DNA of 64,000 nt from Paenibacillus bovis (GTDB lineage: Bacteria; Bacillota; Bacilli; Paenibacillales; Paenibacillaceae). The notes under the pieces are model-generated. The model was not told the origin of the DNA. It worked only from the letters and a program-made list of their open reading frames with translations, and ran no database searches. Both the position numbers and the translations under genes were made by a program. Shown piece by piece: positions 1-8,889 of this stretch (position 1 is its first letter; each line of letters opens with the position of its first letter). The stretch covers positions 4,705,001 to 4,769,000 of the forward strand of contig NZ_CP013023.1 of the NCBI RefSeq assembly GCF_001421015.2. Direction: 5' to 3'.

Positions 1-636
1 AGAGCTGCGGCTGATATTATACACGGCGTCTGCCATCGACAGTTGCGAAGGCAGCACATCGCGAGCTTTGGCTGTCGATAACTGGAATTCGGGTATAACT
101 ACGAGAGCCTGTAAAGCTTCTGGAGGCTGTATACCAATACATCTGGCCTGCTCTCCATCCCAAGTAGCTGTTACAATCCCCCCATACAAGGAAGCTCCCA
201 CATTATCCGGATGCTTCTCGAATGCTGTTGCCATATGGAGCAGTTCCTCATCTGACAAAAGATGGCCTGTGAGTGCATTCGCCGCTGCCAATGCACCGAT
301 CAGAGCAGAAGCACTACTGCCCAACCCTCTTGTCAACGGAATATCCGAGTACATGGTAATTTCCAGTTCGGGTATCGACACGCCCGTCTTTTCGAAAACC
401 GATTGTGCTACTTTATAAATCAGATTGGTCTTGTCTGTAGGTATTCCATACAGCTGATCACCGAGCAGAGTAATAGAAGTCTTCTCTGCTTCTTTTAGTT
501 CCAGCCAGGAATACAGACTCAAAGCCATACCCAGTGTGTCAAAGCCCGGCCCCAGATTGGCTGTGCTCGCAGGTACTGCAACGCGCACAGATTTTCTGCG
601 ACTGTATACTTTTTCTGATCCCAGATTACTCATCAT
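1..636 (-). CDS. thrB: homoserine kinase, 3' end cut by the window
   Basis: Phosphorylates L-homoserine with ATP on the way to threonine. The minus-strand frame is open from an ATG at 636 to the window edge, giving 212 codons of an expected 300 or so, so the C-terminus is missing. It reads like a GHMP kinase: an N-terminal VAVPASTANLGPGFDTLG segment near residues 19-36 and the ATP-binding glycine-rich motif PLTRGLGSSASA near residue 95. ATG ATG stand in tandem, with AAAGGAG about 8 bases upstream, so the start is 636 or 633. The gene begins 12 bp after hom, so the two are co-transcribed as a threonine operon. Confidence 0.93.
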   Translation of the reverse strand, partial: MMSNLGSEKVYSRRKSVRVAVPASTANLGPGFDTLGMALSLYSWLELKEAEKTSITLLGDQLYGIPTDKTNLIYKVAQSVFEKTGVSIPELEITMYSDIPLTRGLGSSASALIGALAAANALTGHLLSDEELLHMATAFEKHPDNVGASLYGGIVTATWDGEQARCIGIQPPEALQALVVIPEFQLSTAKARDVLPSQLSMADAVYNISRSS

Positions 637-648
637 TGCATGGCTCCT

Positions 649-1938
649 TTAAATATCTTCTACCCGGTACACACTCTTGATCCGCTGAATAACATCCAGC
701 TGTTCAAAATGCTGCAGCACTTTGTCAAAGTTTGCTTTGCTGGCACGGTGAGTGATAATAACAATCTCTGCATCCGGATTATGCTCATTGGGCTGCTGTA
801 CTACTGAAGCCAGGCTGACATCGTATTCGGCAAATACCTGGGTAATCTGGGCGAGTACGCCTGCTTTGTCATCTACATGCAGGAGAATAAAGTTTTTGTA
901 AAATACCTGATCAGTACTTTGCAGCTTTTTGGTTTTGTAAGGTACGATTGCCTTGAGTCCGTTTACGCCCAGCTTCAGGTTTTTGACAACAGCTACCAGG
1001 TCAGCAACAATTGAAGTTGCTGTTGGCATTTCACCGGCGCCTGCTCCATAGAACATGGTCTCGCCTACTGCTTCGCCATGAACGTAGACCGCATTGAATA
1101 CACCATTAACGGATGCCAGTGGATGATTTTGTTTGATCATGGTCGGCTGTACACTAATCGTAATATGTTCATTGGAACTGGTAGCAATCCCCAACAGTTT
1201 CATTTCATAACCAAGTTTACGGGCGTAGGTAATGTCTTCCTTGGTCACCGAGGAAATTCCCTGTACGGTAACATCGTCTAATTCGACGTTGGTGCGGAAT
1301 CCAAGCGTACCGAGAATTGCCATTTTACGGGCTGCATCCAGGCCTTCCACATCGCTGGTTGGATCGGACTCTGCATAGCCCAGGTCCTGGGCTTCTTTGA
1401 GGACATCTTCATAAGAAGCACCTTCCTGGCTCATCTTGGTCAGTATGTAATTGGTTGTGCCATTTACGATTCCCATAATTTTCACAATTCGATCAGAAGA
1501 AAATCCTTCGATCAATGTACGAATAATCGGGATCCCGCCGGCAACACTGGCTTCATAAAAAACATCGCACTGTTTTTCCTGCGCCTTGGCCAGAAGCTCG
1601 GAACCGTGCAGTGCCATAAGATCCTTGTTGGCTGTAACTACATGTTTGCCGCGCTCTAAAGCTTCCAGAATATATTCCTTGGTCTGATCAATACCACCCA
1701 TAACTTCAACAATGACATCAATCTCCGGATCACGGATAACTTCCCACGGGTCAATCGTCAGCTTGGCAGCATCAATTTCTACACTACGCACCTTATCGGT
1801 GCTGCGTACAGCAATCTTCTCAATAACAATCGGTGAACCGACCTGACTGTTCAGATCCTGCTGGTTTCCTTCGACAATTCTTACTACCCCTGTACCTACA
1901 GTTCCTAGTCCCAATAATCCTACTTTTACCGGTTTCAT
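649..1938 (-). CDS. hom: homoserine dehydrogenase
   Basis: NAD(P)H-dependent reduction of aspartate semialdehyde to homoserine, the branch point for threonine and methionine. The protein has 429 residues. It has a Rossmann motif GLLGLGTVGTG (residues 7-17), the VTANKDLM strand with the conserved lysine near 105, the GIVNGTTNYIL motif (157-166), the acidic SDVEGLDAARK stretch around 195-205, and a C-terminal ACT domain (about 350-429) that usually mediates feedback by threonine. The start ATG has GGAGGGG about 9 bases upstream. It is followed closely by thrB and preceded by its own promoter-like sequence. Confidence 0.97.
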   Translation of the reverse strand: MKPVKVGLLGLGTVGTGVVRIVEGNQQDLNSQVGSPIVIEKIAVRSTDKVRSVEIDAAKLTIDPWEVIRDPEIDVIVEVMGGIDQTKEYILEALERGKHVVTANKDLMALHGSELLAKAQEKQCDVFYEASVAGGIPIIRTLIEGFSSDRIVKIMGIVNGTTNYILTKMSQEGASYEDVLKEAQDLGYAESDPTSDVEGLDAARKMAILGTLGFRTNVELDDVTVQGISSVTKEDITYARKLGYEMKLLGIATSSNEHITISVQPTMIKQNHPLASVNGVFNAVYVHGEAVGETMFYGAGAGEMPTATSIVADLVAVVKNLKLGVNGLKAIVPYKTKKLQSTDQVFYKNFILLHVDDKAGVLAQITQVFAEYDVSLASVVQQPNEHNPDAEIVIITHRASKANFDKVLQHFEQLDVIQRIKSVYRVEDI

Positions 1939-1989
1939 ATGCTGCTTCCCCTCCTGGGCTGATTTAGGTTGCTATAACTATTGCTATTC

Positions 1990-2017
1990 ATTGTACGGAT
2001 TAACTGTTATCTGTAAA
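1990..2017 (-). promoter_or_regulatory. candidate sigma-A promoter of hom-thrB
   Basis: On the minus strand TTTACA (2012-2017) and TACAAT (1990-1995) are separated by 16 bp, in the 106-bp gap between pheB and hom. No terminator was seen in that gap, so read-through from pheB is also possible. Confidence 0.5.
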
Positions 2018-2044
2018 GCATTGTAAAAAGCAATAATTGTGAAA

Positions 2045-2482
2045 TTATCCCTGTCCAATAATATGGATGTGGCGAACACCGGTCACATTCTGCATGGCTT
2101 CTACCATCGTATCCAGATCCTGTGTCAGACGCGATGTCTCCACAGACAGTACAACATTGGCTCTTCCCTGCAGCGGAATACTCTGATGAATCGTCAGCAC
2201 GTTACCGCCGTATTCCGCCATTAGACCAAGCACATGGGACAAAATGCCGGAGCGATGATCCAGATCAAAAGATACGGTAATAATTTTGTCTCTTTCCAGT
2301 CTGTTCAGCGGGTGTATGCCATCTTTGTATTTGTAAAAGGCGCTACGACTAAGGCCGACTTTCTCGACCGCTTCGTTAATTGTGCGGCTCTCACCGGCAG
2401 CCAGCAGTTCTTTGACACGCATTGTTTTGAGTACGGCATCAGGTAGTATGTCTTCCCGTACCAAATAATATTTTTCTTTCAA
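2045..2482 (-). CDS. pheB: ACT domain protein, PheB/UPF0735 family
   Basis: Small 145-residue protein matching the PheB/UPF0735 family found next to obg in Bacillus. The N-terminal half looks like a small helical, HTH-like region (INEAVEKVGLSRSAFYKYKDG, residues about 35-55). The C-terminal half is an ACT ligand-binding domain (IITVSFDLDHRSGILSHVL onward). Despite the name, a chorismate mutase activity is not evident; a regulatory or amino-acid-sensing role is inferred. Start is TTG, supported by GAGGAGAGG 6 bases upstream. It lies between obg (whose terminator precedes it) and hom. Confidence 0.88.
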   Translation of the reverse strand: MKEKYYLVREDILPDAVLKTMRVKELLAAGESRTINEAVEKVGLSRSAFYKYKDGIHPLNRLERDKIITVSFDLDHRSGILSHVLGLMAEYGGNVLTIHQSIPLQGRANVVLSVETSRLTQDLDTMVEAMQNVTGVRHIHIIGQG

Positions 2483-2618
2483 GAACGTCCTCTCCTCAAA
2501 GACCCATGTATTCGTATAGTGGACATTATAAAGTAACTCTACCGGTCAGGCAACCTTTTCTTCCAGTAATGTATACCTATAACTGAATATGCAGCGTTAC
2601 AAAATCCTTTTTTATATA

Positions 2619-2651
2619 CAAAAAAGCCGGAAACCCTGAAGGCTTCCGGCT
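2619..2651 (-). terminator. intrinsic terminator after obg
   Basis: On the minus strand an 8-bp stem AGCCGGAA/TTCCGGCT closes a short loop and is followed by TTTTTT. It lies 56 bp downstream of the obg stop and ends the rplU-to-obg transcript. Confidence 0.85.
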
Positions 2652-2706
2652 GATACTGTATTTATCTTCGTTAATGCTGTACAAATAAAAATGATAGATC
2701 GGCCGC

Positions 2707-4017
2707 TTAGAAATAGCTGCTGCCTTCAACAAATTCAAATTCGAATTCGCCAATACGTACAATTGTACCGTCTTTGGCACCACGTTTACGCAGTTCTGCA
2801 TCGACACCCATATGTCTCATCGTACGTCCCAGCTTCATAATCGCGTCTTCCGAAGTCAGCTGCATACGCTTCATGAGATTCTCGATCTTTTTGCTCTCCA
2901 CGACAAACATATCGTTCTCGCGGTGCACGGTGAAGCCTTCGTCTTCTTTTTTCTCCAGCTTGTAGACTTTACGTTCGGCTACCTGCTCGACTTCTTCTAC
3001 CGTAACGATTTCAGGCATCTGATCCAGCATATCGGCTGCTTTGTACAGAAGCTCCTGTATACCCTGACGTGTCAAAGAAGAGATCGGCACGATCTGAATC
3101 TCGGGGTTCACTTCGCGAATGCGCTTGGTGAATTCCTCCAGGTTTTCCTGTGCTTCAGCCATATCCATTTTGTTGGCTGCTACAATCTGAGGACGGCTCT
3201 CCAATTCGATATTGTAAAGCTTCAGCTCTTCATTGATCTTTTGCCAGTCTTCAAAAGGATCGCGTCCTTCGGAGCCAGATACATCAACGACATGAATAAT
3301 AACACGTGTACGTTCAACGTGACGAAGGAACTCATGACCCAGTCCGATTCCTTCATGCGCGCCTTCAATCAGTCCCGGCAAATCTGCCATAACAAAACTG
3401 CGATCGTCGCCCACAGCAACAACGCCCAAGTTAGGCGTGATCGTCGTAAAGTGATACGCGCCGATCTTCGGCTCTGCTGCAGAAACTACAGACAACAGTG
3501 TAGATTTTCCGACACTCGGGAAACCAACCAGACCAACATCCGCCATCACTTTCAATTCCAGTACAATATTGCGTTCCTGACCTTCTTCACCATTTTCAGC
3601 CAGATAAGGAGCCGGATTGTTCGGGGTGGAGAAACGTGTATTACCACGTCCGCCGCGTCCGCCTTTAGCTACTACAATCTCCTGATTATGACGGGTCAAA
3701 TCTGCAAGGATCTCTCCGTTGTCTTCATCAATAATAACGGTACCTGGCGGAATACGTACAATGGTATCCTCCGCACCTGCTCCATGCTGGTTTTTGGTAC
3801 GGCCTTTTTCGCCGCGCTGGCCTTTGAAGTGACGCTGATAACGAAAGTCCATCAATGTACGCAAACCTTCATCTACACGGAAAATAACGTCTCCACCACG
3901 TCCGCCATCACCGCCCGCAGGTCCGCCATTAGGTACATATTTCTCACGACGGAATGAAATGGTACCATTACCACCATCGCCGCCTTTTACAAAAATCTTC
4001 GCTTTATCTACAAACAT
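2707..4017 (-). CDS. obg: Obg/CgtA family ribosome-assembly GTPase
   Basis: Essential GTPase that acts in 50S ribosome maturation and, in Bacillus, in stress and sporulation signalling. I place the start at the ATG giving [16 protein letters not shown] (436 residues, GAGGTG upstream). The frame stays open further upstream, but that part overlaps spo0B. Domain order: glycine-rich Obg domain (1-158), G domain with Walker [10 protein letters not shown] (164-172), DLPGLIEGA and NKMD motifs, then the C-terminal OCT domain (about 350-430). It follows spo0B after 61 bp, as in B. subtilis. Confidence 0.97.
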   Translation of the reverse strand: MFVDKAKIFVKGGDGGNGTISFRREKYVPNGGPAGGDGGRGGDVIFRVDEGLRTLMDFRYQRHFKGQRGEKGRTKNQHGAGAEDTIVRIPPGTVIIDEDNGEILADLTRHNQEIVVAKGGRGGRGNTRFSTPNNPAPYLAENGEEGQERNIVLELKVMADVGLVGFPSVGKSTLLSVVSAAEPKIGAYHFTTITPNLGVVAVGDDRSFVMADLPGLIEGAHEGIGLGHEFLRHVERTRVIIHVVDVSGSEGRDPFEDWQKINEELKLYNIELESRPQIVAANKMDMAEAQENLEEFTKRIREVNPEIQIVPISSLTRQGIQELLYKAADMLDQMPEIVTVEEVEQVAERKVYKLEKKEDEGFTVHRENDMFVVESKKIENLMKRMQLTSEDAIMKLGRTMRHMGVDAELRKRGAKDGTIVRIGEFEFEFVEGSSYF

Positions 4018-4078
4018 GGATTGCACCTCAACTTTTATAGTACTCTGACTCATGATTATTTCATGAGTATATCCGCTC

Positions 4079-4939
4079 TTATACGGATGTGCCTGTCTGA
4101 ATCGGATAGATATGCAGTGAAATAGAAGCAGGATCATCTTCCGGGCGGGTAGCGGTAATATTCGTTCCTTCAATCAGCTGATTGACCGCTGCCCAGATCT
4201 GATCCGGCCCGGGATAGACTTCTTCGGGTTCAAATATAAATTGAACTTCTTGGTCATCATTCCGGATAATTATTGATAAGGTGGGGCACTCACCCCAGGA
4301 CGATCCTCCGCTTGTCTGATAAGCAGAGATCGTCTCTTGAATGACTCGGGTCAATTCCTCACTCTGTTCCGTTCCAAGCCGGTCGGCAAGTGTGATCCCA
4401 TCTTCTATCTCTACTTCTAACTGAATATCACGGTTTAACGCCTTGAAGGATTGCAAATAAAATATAAGGGGAGGAATACCCAGCTTGGATACCCGGCTGT
4501 CCGTCATCATTTGCTCTTTGATTCGCTCGATATTTTCAATGAGCCTATCTCTATTACCGAGCTGAATATAGCCATATAGCAGTTGAAGATCATTCATCCA
4601 ATCATGACGATGATGACTAAATGCCTCAATCGCTGTGGCATGAATCGTCTCGCTTTGCTGCTGCAATCGTGTATATTCCTGTTTATGATCTAGTGACTGC
4701 TGCTTCAATTGCTTATTCTGTTCCAGCATTTGGGTCATTTGCTGCTGTAATTCTTGGGTCTGATGACTATACTGTTCCTGTATTCTGCTTTGAATACTGC
4801 GGATGCCCAGCCAATAAGCTGCACCTATCCAAATTGCCAGAACAATATAAGCGGCCACCGAATGAAAACGGTAGGCTACGATCAAAGGTATGATGATTGT
4901 TCCAGCCAGTACAGCAGGAACACGGCTAAAATGATTCAT
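4079..4939 (-). CDS. spo0B: Spo0B-type sporulation phosphotransferase
   Basis: Spo0B relays phosphate from Spo0F to Spo0A in the sporulation phosphorelay. The 286-residue product starts at MNHFSRV (GGAGAG upstream). It has two N-terminal hydrophobic segments (about 8-24 and 28-46), a glutamine-rich coiled coil (50-100) and the dimerisation/phosphoacceptor helix [20 protein letters not shown], where His112 matches the phosphorylated histidine of B. subtilis Spo0B. A degenerate ATPase-like domain follows. The N-terminal membrane region makes it longer than the roughly 190-residue B. subtilis protein. An upstream ATG at 5014 is possible but has no good ribosome binding site. Confidence 0.85.
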   Translation of the reverse strand: MNHFSRVPAVLAGTIIIPLIVAYRFHSVAAYIVLAIWIGAAYWLGIRSIQSRIQEQYSHQTQELQQQMTQMLEQNKQLKQQSLDHKQEYTRLQQQSETIHATAIEAFSHHRHDWMNDLQLLYGYIQLGNRDRLIENIERIKEQMMTDSRVSKLGIPPLIFYLQSFKALNRDIQLEVEIEDGITLADRLGTEQSEELTRVIQETISAYQTSGGSSWGECPTLSIIIRNDDQEVQFIFEPEEVYPGPDQIWAAVNQLIEGTNITATRPEDDPASISLHIYPIQTGTSV

Positions 4940-5099
4940 GGTTTCTCTCCAATCTTCCGATGGCTTTTTAACCAAGAACAAGTATATCACAATTGTCCGG
5001 AAACCATTCTCCAAAACTCAAACCTTATCTGGAAAAAATTGTGTATAACCGTATTATACTTAAATTTTGCTGCATTCTTCAACGGTAAATAAATATAAT

Positions 5100-5131
5100 A
5101 AGCCTCCGGCACCAACATGTACCGGAGGCTT
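5100..5131 (-). terminator. hairpin after rpmA
   Basis: Perfect-looking stem AAGCCTCCGG/CCGGAGGCTT followed on the minus strand by a T-rich but interrupted tract. It sits between rpmA and spo0B. It probably attenuates rather than fully stops transcription, because spo0B and obg usually share the ribosomal-protein transcript. Confidence 0.65.
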
Positions 5132-5155
5132 ATTGATCCTAGTCGTTAGACAGGA

Positions 5156-5467
5156 TTATTGTTCGATTGCTGCTGCTACTGGAGCAACGTCAACCGGGTA
5201 GACGCTCACTTTTTTGCGGTCACGGCCCCAACGTTCGAATTTCACGACGCCGTCAACTTTTGCAAACAGTGTATCGTCTTTACCGATGCCCACGTTTGTT
5301 CCTGGGTGAATTTTAGTACCGCGTTGACGGAACAAAATGTTACCACCAGTTACGAACTGACCATCTGCACGTTTTGCACCAAGACGTTTGGAGTGGGAAT
5401 CACGTCCGTTCTTTGTGGAACCTACACCCTTCTTGGAAGCGAACAATTGCAAATTAAGCTTCAACAT
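5156..5467 (-). CDS. rpmA: 50S ribosomal protein L27, with cleavable N-terminus
   Basis: Ribosomal protein near the peptidyl-transferase centre; 103 residues. It begins [14 protein letters not shown], the Firmicutes-type N-terminal extension. In Staphylococcus aureus the Prp protease removes such an extension after the phenylalanine to expose ASKKG; the same site is present here at residues 9-10. AAAGGAGG lies upstream of the ATG. It is downstream of prp, the gene of its own processing protease. Confidence 0.98.
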   Translation of the reverse strand: MLKLNLQLFASKKGVGSTKNGRDSHSKRLGAKRADGQFVTGGNILFRQRGTKIHPGTNVGIGKDDTLFAKVDGVVKFERWGRDRKKVSVYPVDVAPVAAAIEQ

Positions 5468-5484
5468 GTTGTCTACCTCCTTTT

Positions 5485-5820
5485 TTACGTTAATGTGACT
5501 TGCTTTATCTTGATATACTCTCCGTAAGACTCTTCAATACTAGCCAGCATAATCTGCATCGATTCCAGCAGCAACTGAACCTGTTCCTTGGGGCTGTTTT
5601 CCGGAAGATCCGGCAAACGTGCACTCAGAAAACCATCCTTCATCTTGGCCTTCATTTCTACACCGGTCAGAGCTTCAACAGAGTTCACTGTACCTACCGT
5701 AATGGCAGAAACAGCTGCACATACAATATCTTCTCCATGACCGGCATATCCTGCATGGCCACGTGATGAAAAACCATCAATTGTACCATCTTCGTGACGC
5801 TCAATACGTACGATAATCAA
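5485..5820 (-). CDS. prp: ribosomal-processing cysteine protease Prp
   Basis: A 111-residue YsxB/Prp family protease that cleaves the N-terminal extension of L27. The conserved catalytic histidine and cysteine are in [20 protein letters not shown] (His22 and Cys34). It lies between rplU and rpmA, its usual location. Start is TTG, chosen because AAGGTG lies 6 bases upstream and translation begins with [12 protein letters not shown]. Confidence 0.93.
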   Translation of the reverse strand: MIIVRIERHEDGTIDGFSSRGHAGYAGHGEDIVCAAVSAITVGTVNSVEALTGVEMKAKMKDGFLSARLPDLPENSPKEQVQLLLESMQIMLASIEESYGEYIKIKQVTLT

Positions 5821-5833
5821 TTACCGCACCTTC

Positions 5834-6145
5834 TTATGCTTGGATTTTCTCGATAGTCACTTTAGTATATGGTTGACGATGACCTTGTTTTACGTGGTAG
5901 TTCTTTTTAGGTTTGTATTTGTAAACTACAACCTTTTGGCCTTTAACGTGTTTTTCAACTTTCGCTGTCACGCTAGCGCCTTCTACCAGCGGCAAACCAG
6001 TTACCAGACCGTCTTCTTTGGATACAGCCAGAACGCGGTCAAAAGTTACGCTGTCGCCATCAGTAGCGTCCAGCTTCTCGATGAACAATACATCGCCCTC
6101 TTGCACTTTGTATTGCTTACCACCTGTTTCGATAATTGCGTACAT
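5834..6145 (-). CDS. rplU: 50S ribosomal protein L21
   Basis: 23S rRNA-binding ribosomal protein of 103 residues, starting [18 protein letters not shown], the standard L21 N-terminus, and ending with the basic [20 protein letters not shown] tail. GGAGGTGCAAGGAG precedes the ATG. It is the first gene of the rplU-prp-rpmA-spo0B-obg transcript. Confidence 0.98.
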   Translation of the reverse strand: MYAIIETGGKQYKVQEGDVLFIEKLDATDGDSVTFDRVLAVSKEDGLVTGLPLVEGASVTAKVEKHVKGQKVVVYKYKPKKNYHVKQGHRQPYTKVTIEKIQA

Positions 6146-6265
6146 TCTCCTTGCACCTCCTCATGTCTCAGACTCGCCTGATCCAGGTGCCACAGGGAAT
6201 ACCCATGAACTTATACCCGATCGGAGCGGTTGCAGCATGTGAAAGGAGTAATACCCGACACATAC
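6146..6265 (-). promoter_or_regulatory. probable L21 autoregulatory leader
   Basis: About 120 bases of untranslated leader separate the predicted transcription start from rplU. Firmicutes rplU genes commonly carry a structured L21 leader that binds the protein. The position, length and GC-rich inverted segments fit, but I did not fold it or match its consensus, so this is inference from context. Confidence 0.45.
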
Positions 6266-6271
6266 CAAATT

Positions 6272-6300
6272 ATTGTAGCACAGCCAAATCAATAAATCAA
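6272..6300 (-). promoter_or_regulatory. sigma-A promoter of the rplU operon
   Basis: On the minus strand TTGATT (6295-6300), a 17-bp spacer and TACAAT (6272-6277). The -35 box overlaps the last codon and stop of rng, so the ribosomal-protein transcript starts within the end of the upstream gene. Confidence 0.7.
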
Positions 6301-7544
6301 TCTTTTATCCGGGATGCAATTTTGCCGGTTCCATGGCAAGTACTGCATGTTTTGTACATCATGCTGCTTGTTTCTTCCCGTGCTTTTTTGCGGGTCATTT
6401 CGAGCATGCCCAGCCGGGTCCAGCCGACAATATGTGTCTTGGTACGATCCTGATAAAGGATCTTTTCCATCGCCTCTATTACCGCATGGCGTCCGTTTTC
6501 GCTGTCCATATCGATAAAGTCGACAATAATAATTCCTCCGGTATCACGCAATCGCAGCAGTCTGGCAATCTTCTCTCCTGCCTGGATATTCGTATGAGTC
6601 ACTGTTTCTTCCAGGGTGGCACCGCTTGTGAATTTGCCGGTATTCACATCAATTACAGTCAGTGCTTCCGTCTGGTCCCATATAATATGACTGCCATTGT
6701 CCAGCCAGATCTTGCGCTGAAAATCGCGGTGCAGATGCTCCTGCACTCCCATATGCTGAAAAAGCGGTTCCTGTCCACGGTAGGTCTCTACAGGAATCAC
6801 AGCATCCGGTGTAACCAGTGTCCGGATAAATTCCGAAGCCCGGTCGGCACATTCGGCCTGATCGGTAATAAAGCGGTCCTCCAGCGGATCAAACACATCC
6901 CGGATCATGCGTTCTACAATTCCCAGATCAAGATGCAGCTCTGTTGGTGGTACGCATTTACCGGCCCGGCTGACAATACGATTCCATGTCTCTCGCAGCT
7001 GCCGGATATCGGCTGCAATAGCTTCAGGAGGCGCGCCTTCGGATACAGTACGCAGAATCAATCCTTCTTCTCCCTGACGCATTTCTTCACCAAGCTTTTT
7101 TAGCCGCTGGCGTTCCTCGTCGGTACTGATCTTTTTGGACACTGCAATATAATCTGCTTCAGGCATATAGACGATCCAGCGACCCGGCAGTGAATAGTGG
7201 GTAGTCAGTTTTGCTCCTTTGGTACCGGCAGGTTCTTTGGTTACCTGGACAATAATCTCCTGTCCAGGACTAATCAGATCGGCGATACTCGGCTTGATTT
7301 GCGGCTGTTTGTCCATATGGGGATGCAGCACATCGTCTATATACAAAAATCCGTTCTTTTTCTGACCGATATCCACGAATGCAGCCTGTATGCCGGGCAG
7401 CACGTTCATGACCTTTCCTTTATAAAAATTACCGGCAATCCCTTTACCAGATGAATGTTCTGAAGCAAATTCAACCAGCTGGCCCTGATCCAGGAGTGCC
7501 ATCTGTATTTCTTTGGATGTACCACTTACTATCATCTGCTTCAT
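6297..7544 (-). CDS. rng: ribonuclease E/G family endoribonuclease
   Basis: RNase E/G family enzyme, expected to cleave single-stranded AU-rich RNA in rRNA maturation or mRNA decay. It has 415 residues from MKQMIVSG (AGGTGG upstream). An S1-like domain (about 38-120), the two metal-binding aspartates in TVIDVNTG (Asp299) and IIIVDFIDMD (Asp342), and a C-terminal CSTCHGTGK zinc-link motif (Cys400/Cys403) are visible. It lacks the long C-terminal scaffold of RNase E, so it is RNase G-like. It lies between rodA and rplU, where B. subtilis has spoIVFA-spoIVFB. Confidence 0.93.
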   Translation of the reverse strand: MKQMIVSGTSKEIQMALLDQGQLVEFASEHSSGKGIAGNFYKGKVMNVLPGIQAAFVDIGQKKNGFLYIDDVLHPHMDKQPQIKPSIADLISPGQEIIVQVTKEPAGTKGAKLTTHYSLPGRWIVYMPEADYIAVSKKISTDEERQRLKKLGEEMRQGEEGLILRTVSEGAPPEAIAADIRQLRETWNRIVSRAGKCVPPTELHLDLGIVERMIRDVFDPLEDRFITDQAECADRASEFIRTLVTPDAVIPVETYRGQEPLFQHMGVQEHLHRDFQRKIWLDNGSHIIWDQTEALTVIDVNTGKFTSGATLEETVTHTNIQAGEKIARLLRLRDTGGIIIVDFIDMDSENGRHAVIEAMEKILYQDRTKTHIVGWTRLGMLEMTRKKAREETSSMMYKTCSTCHGTGKIASRIKD

Positions 7545-7712
7545 TATGGGGTTCCACCTCTGTTTTCTGAACAAGCTGTCGCTGTATGTGGTTATTTATC
7601 TTCTTTTTCTAGACGACAGGTGATAATAAAAGGTTTCAGTTCCTCCACCAGTAACATAGTCCATCCAGCTGGCATTTATTTTTGCGATTTTCCTTGTGTT
7701 CCACATTTGGAC

Positions 7713-7742
7713 AAACAAAAAACCGGTACCTGGGTACCGGTT
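7713..7742 (-). terminator. intrinsic terminator overlapping the rodA stop
   Basis: The minus strand reads CCGGTACC, a short loop, GGTACCGG, then TTTTTTT. The stem begins in the rodA stop codon. It ends the maf-to-rodA transcript, so rng must have its own promoter or depend on read-through. Confidence 0.85.
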
Positions 7743-8883
7743 AATCCATATCGTATTTTTCCTGATAAATCTTGATGCTGAGTACAAGTCCAATACTGAA
7801 CATATTCAGTATAAGAGAAGTTCCTCCATAACTGATAAATGGAAGTGTAATCCCCGTTATTGGCATCAGACCAATCATCATGCCCACATTCTCAAAGATC
7901 TGGAATACGAACATACTGACAATACCAACAATAATATAGGAACCCCGCCTGTCATAACACTGCAAGGCGATGAGTATCATTCGATAGATCAGTAGGAAAT
8001 AAATAACGAGCAGAATGGACGATCCGACGAATCCAAATTCTTCGCCAATCACGACAAAGATCGAATCCGAATACGGATAAGGAACAAATTTATTGTTTTT
8101 CAGCTGGCCCTGCATATACCCGTCGCCAAACAGTCCGCCTGAACCGACTGCGATCTTGGCATAACTGGACTGATGTTTTGCATCATCCGAGGCATTTGTC
8201 GGATCAACAAACGTATTAATCCGTTCATACCAGTGAGCCTTGTTGTTCTGATATAAATAATCATGAATCTGCTGGTTAAAGGTCGTGAATAATACAACTA
8301 CCAGTATTAGCCCACCAATAACAACAGTAAGTCCCATAATAACATGCGTATATTTGGTGTTACCAATCCAGAGCATACCTACCAGAATGATCAAGTAAAT
8401 AATTGCATTTCCCAGATCGGGCTGAATTAAAACAATAAAAAACGGAATACAAACGATTAATGCCGTCGGCAGCAAATCCGAACGAAATCGAAGCGGATCA
8501 CCATCGCGTTTGCCAAGCAGATAAGCGGTTGTCAAAACAACAACGATTTTGACCATCTCTGCAGGCTGGAACTGGAATCCCGGCAGATTGTACCAGCTTT
8601 TGGCACCATTAATCTCGGAACCAAAAGGATACAGCAGCAGCAAAGATACGATACCTATTCCATACAAATACCAGTGCTTGCGCAGCAAAATCCGATAATC
8701 GAAAATACTGACTGCAAACATTACCAAAAATCCAAGTCCGTAAAATATTAATGTACGGATATCATAGCCATGGAATTTGGGATCCGGGGCAATCGCACTA
8801 CGCACGAGCAATGTACTGAACACCATAAATACACCGAGCAGGGTAATAATTCCCCAGTCCAGCTTTTTGAACTTGTTAAGCAA
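7741..8883 (-). CDS. rodA: RodA/FtsW-type peptidoglycan glycosyltransferase (SEDS)
   Basis: Integral membrane SEDS protein that polymerises lipid II during cell elongation. The 380-residue protein has about ten hydrophobic segments and the family signatures IQPDLGNAI (middle) and LPFISYGGTSL (near residue 345). Start is TTG directly after the minD stop (7-bp gap), so it is coupled to minD. The location after mreBCD-minCD supports a role in rod-shape growth rather than septation (FtsW). Confidence 0.93.
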   Translation of the reverse strand: MLNKFKKLDWGIITLLGVFMVFSTLLVRSAIAPDPKFHGYDIRTLIFYGLGFLVMFAVSIFDYRILLRKHWYLYGIGIVSLLLLYPFGSEINGAKSWYNLPGFQFQPAEMVKIVVVLTTAYLLGKRDGDPLRFRSDLLPTALIVCIPFFIVLIQPDLGNAIIYLIILVGMLWIGNTKYTHVIMGLTVVIGGLILVVVLFTTFNQQIHDYLYQNNKAHWYERINTFVDPTNASDDAKHQSSYAKIAVGSGGLFGDGYMQGQLKNNKFVPYPYSDSIFVVIGEEFGFVGSSILLVIYFLLIYRMILIALQCYDRRGSYIIVGIVSMFVFQIFENVGMMIGLMPITGITLPFISYGGTSLILNMFSIGLVLSIKIYQEKYDMD

Positions 8884-8889
8884 AATCCA

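Noticed and set aside
2812..3957. Long plus-strand open frame opposite obg
   Set aside because: It is the antisense of a certain GTPase gene, has no ribosome binding site and reads as low-complexity Phe/His/Arg-rich sequence.
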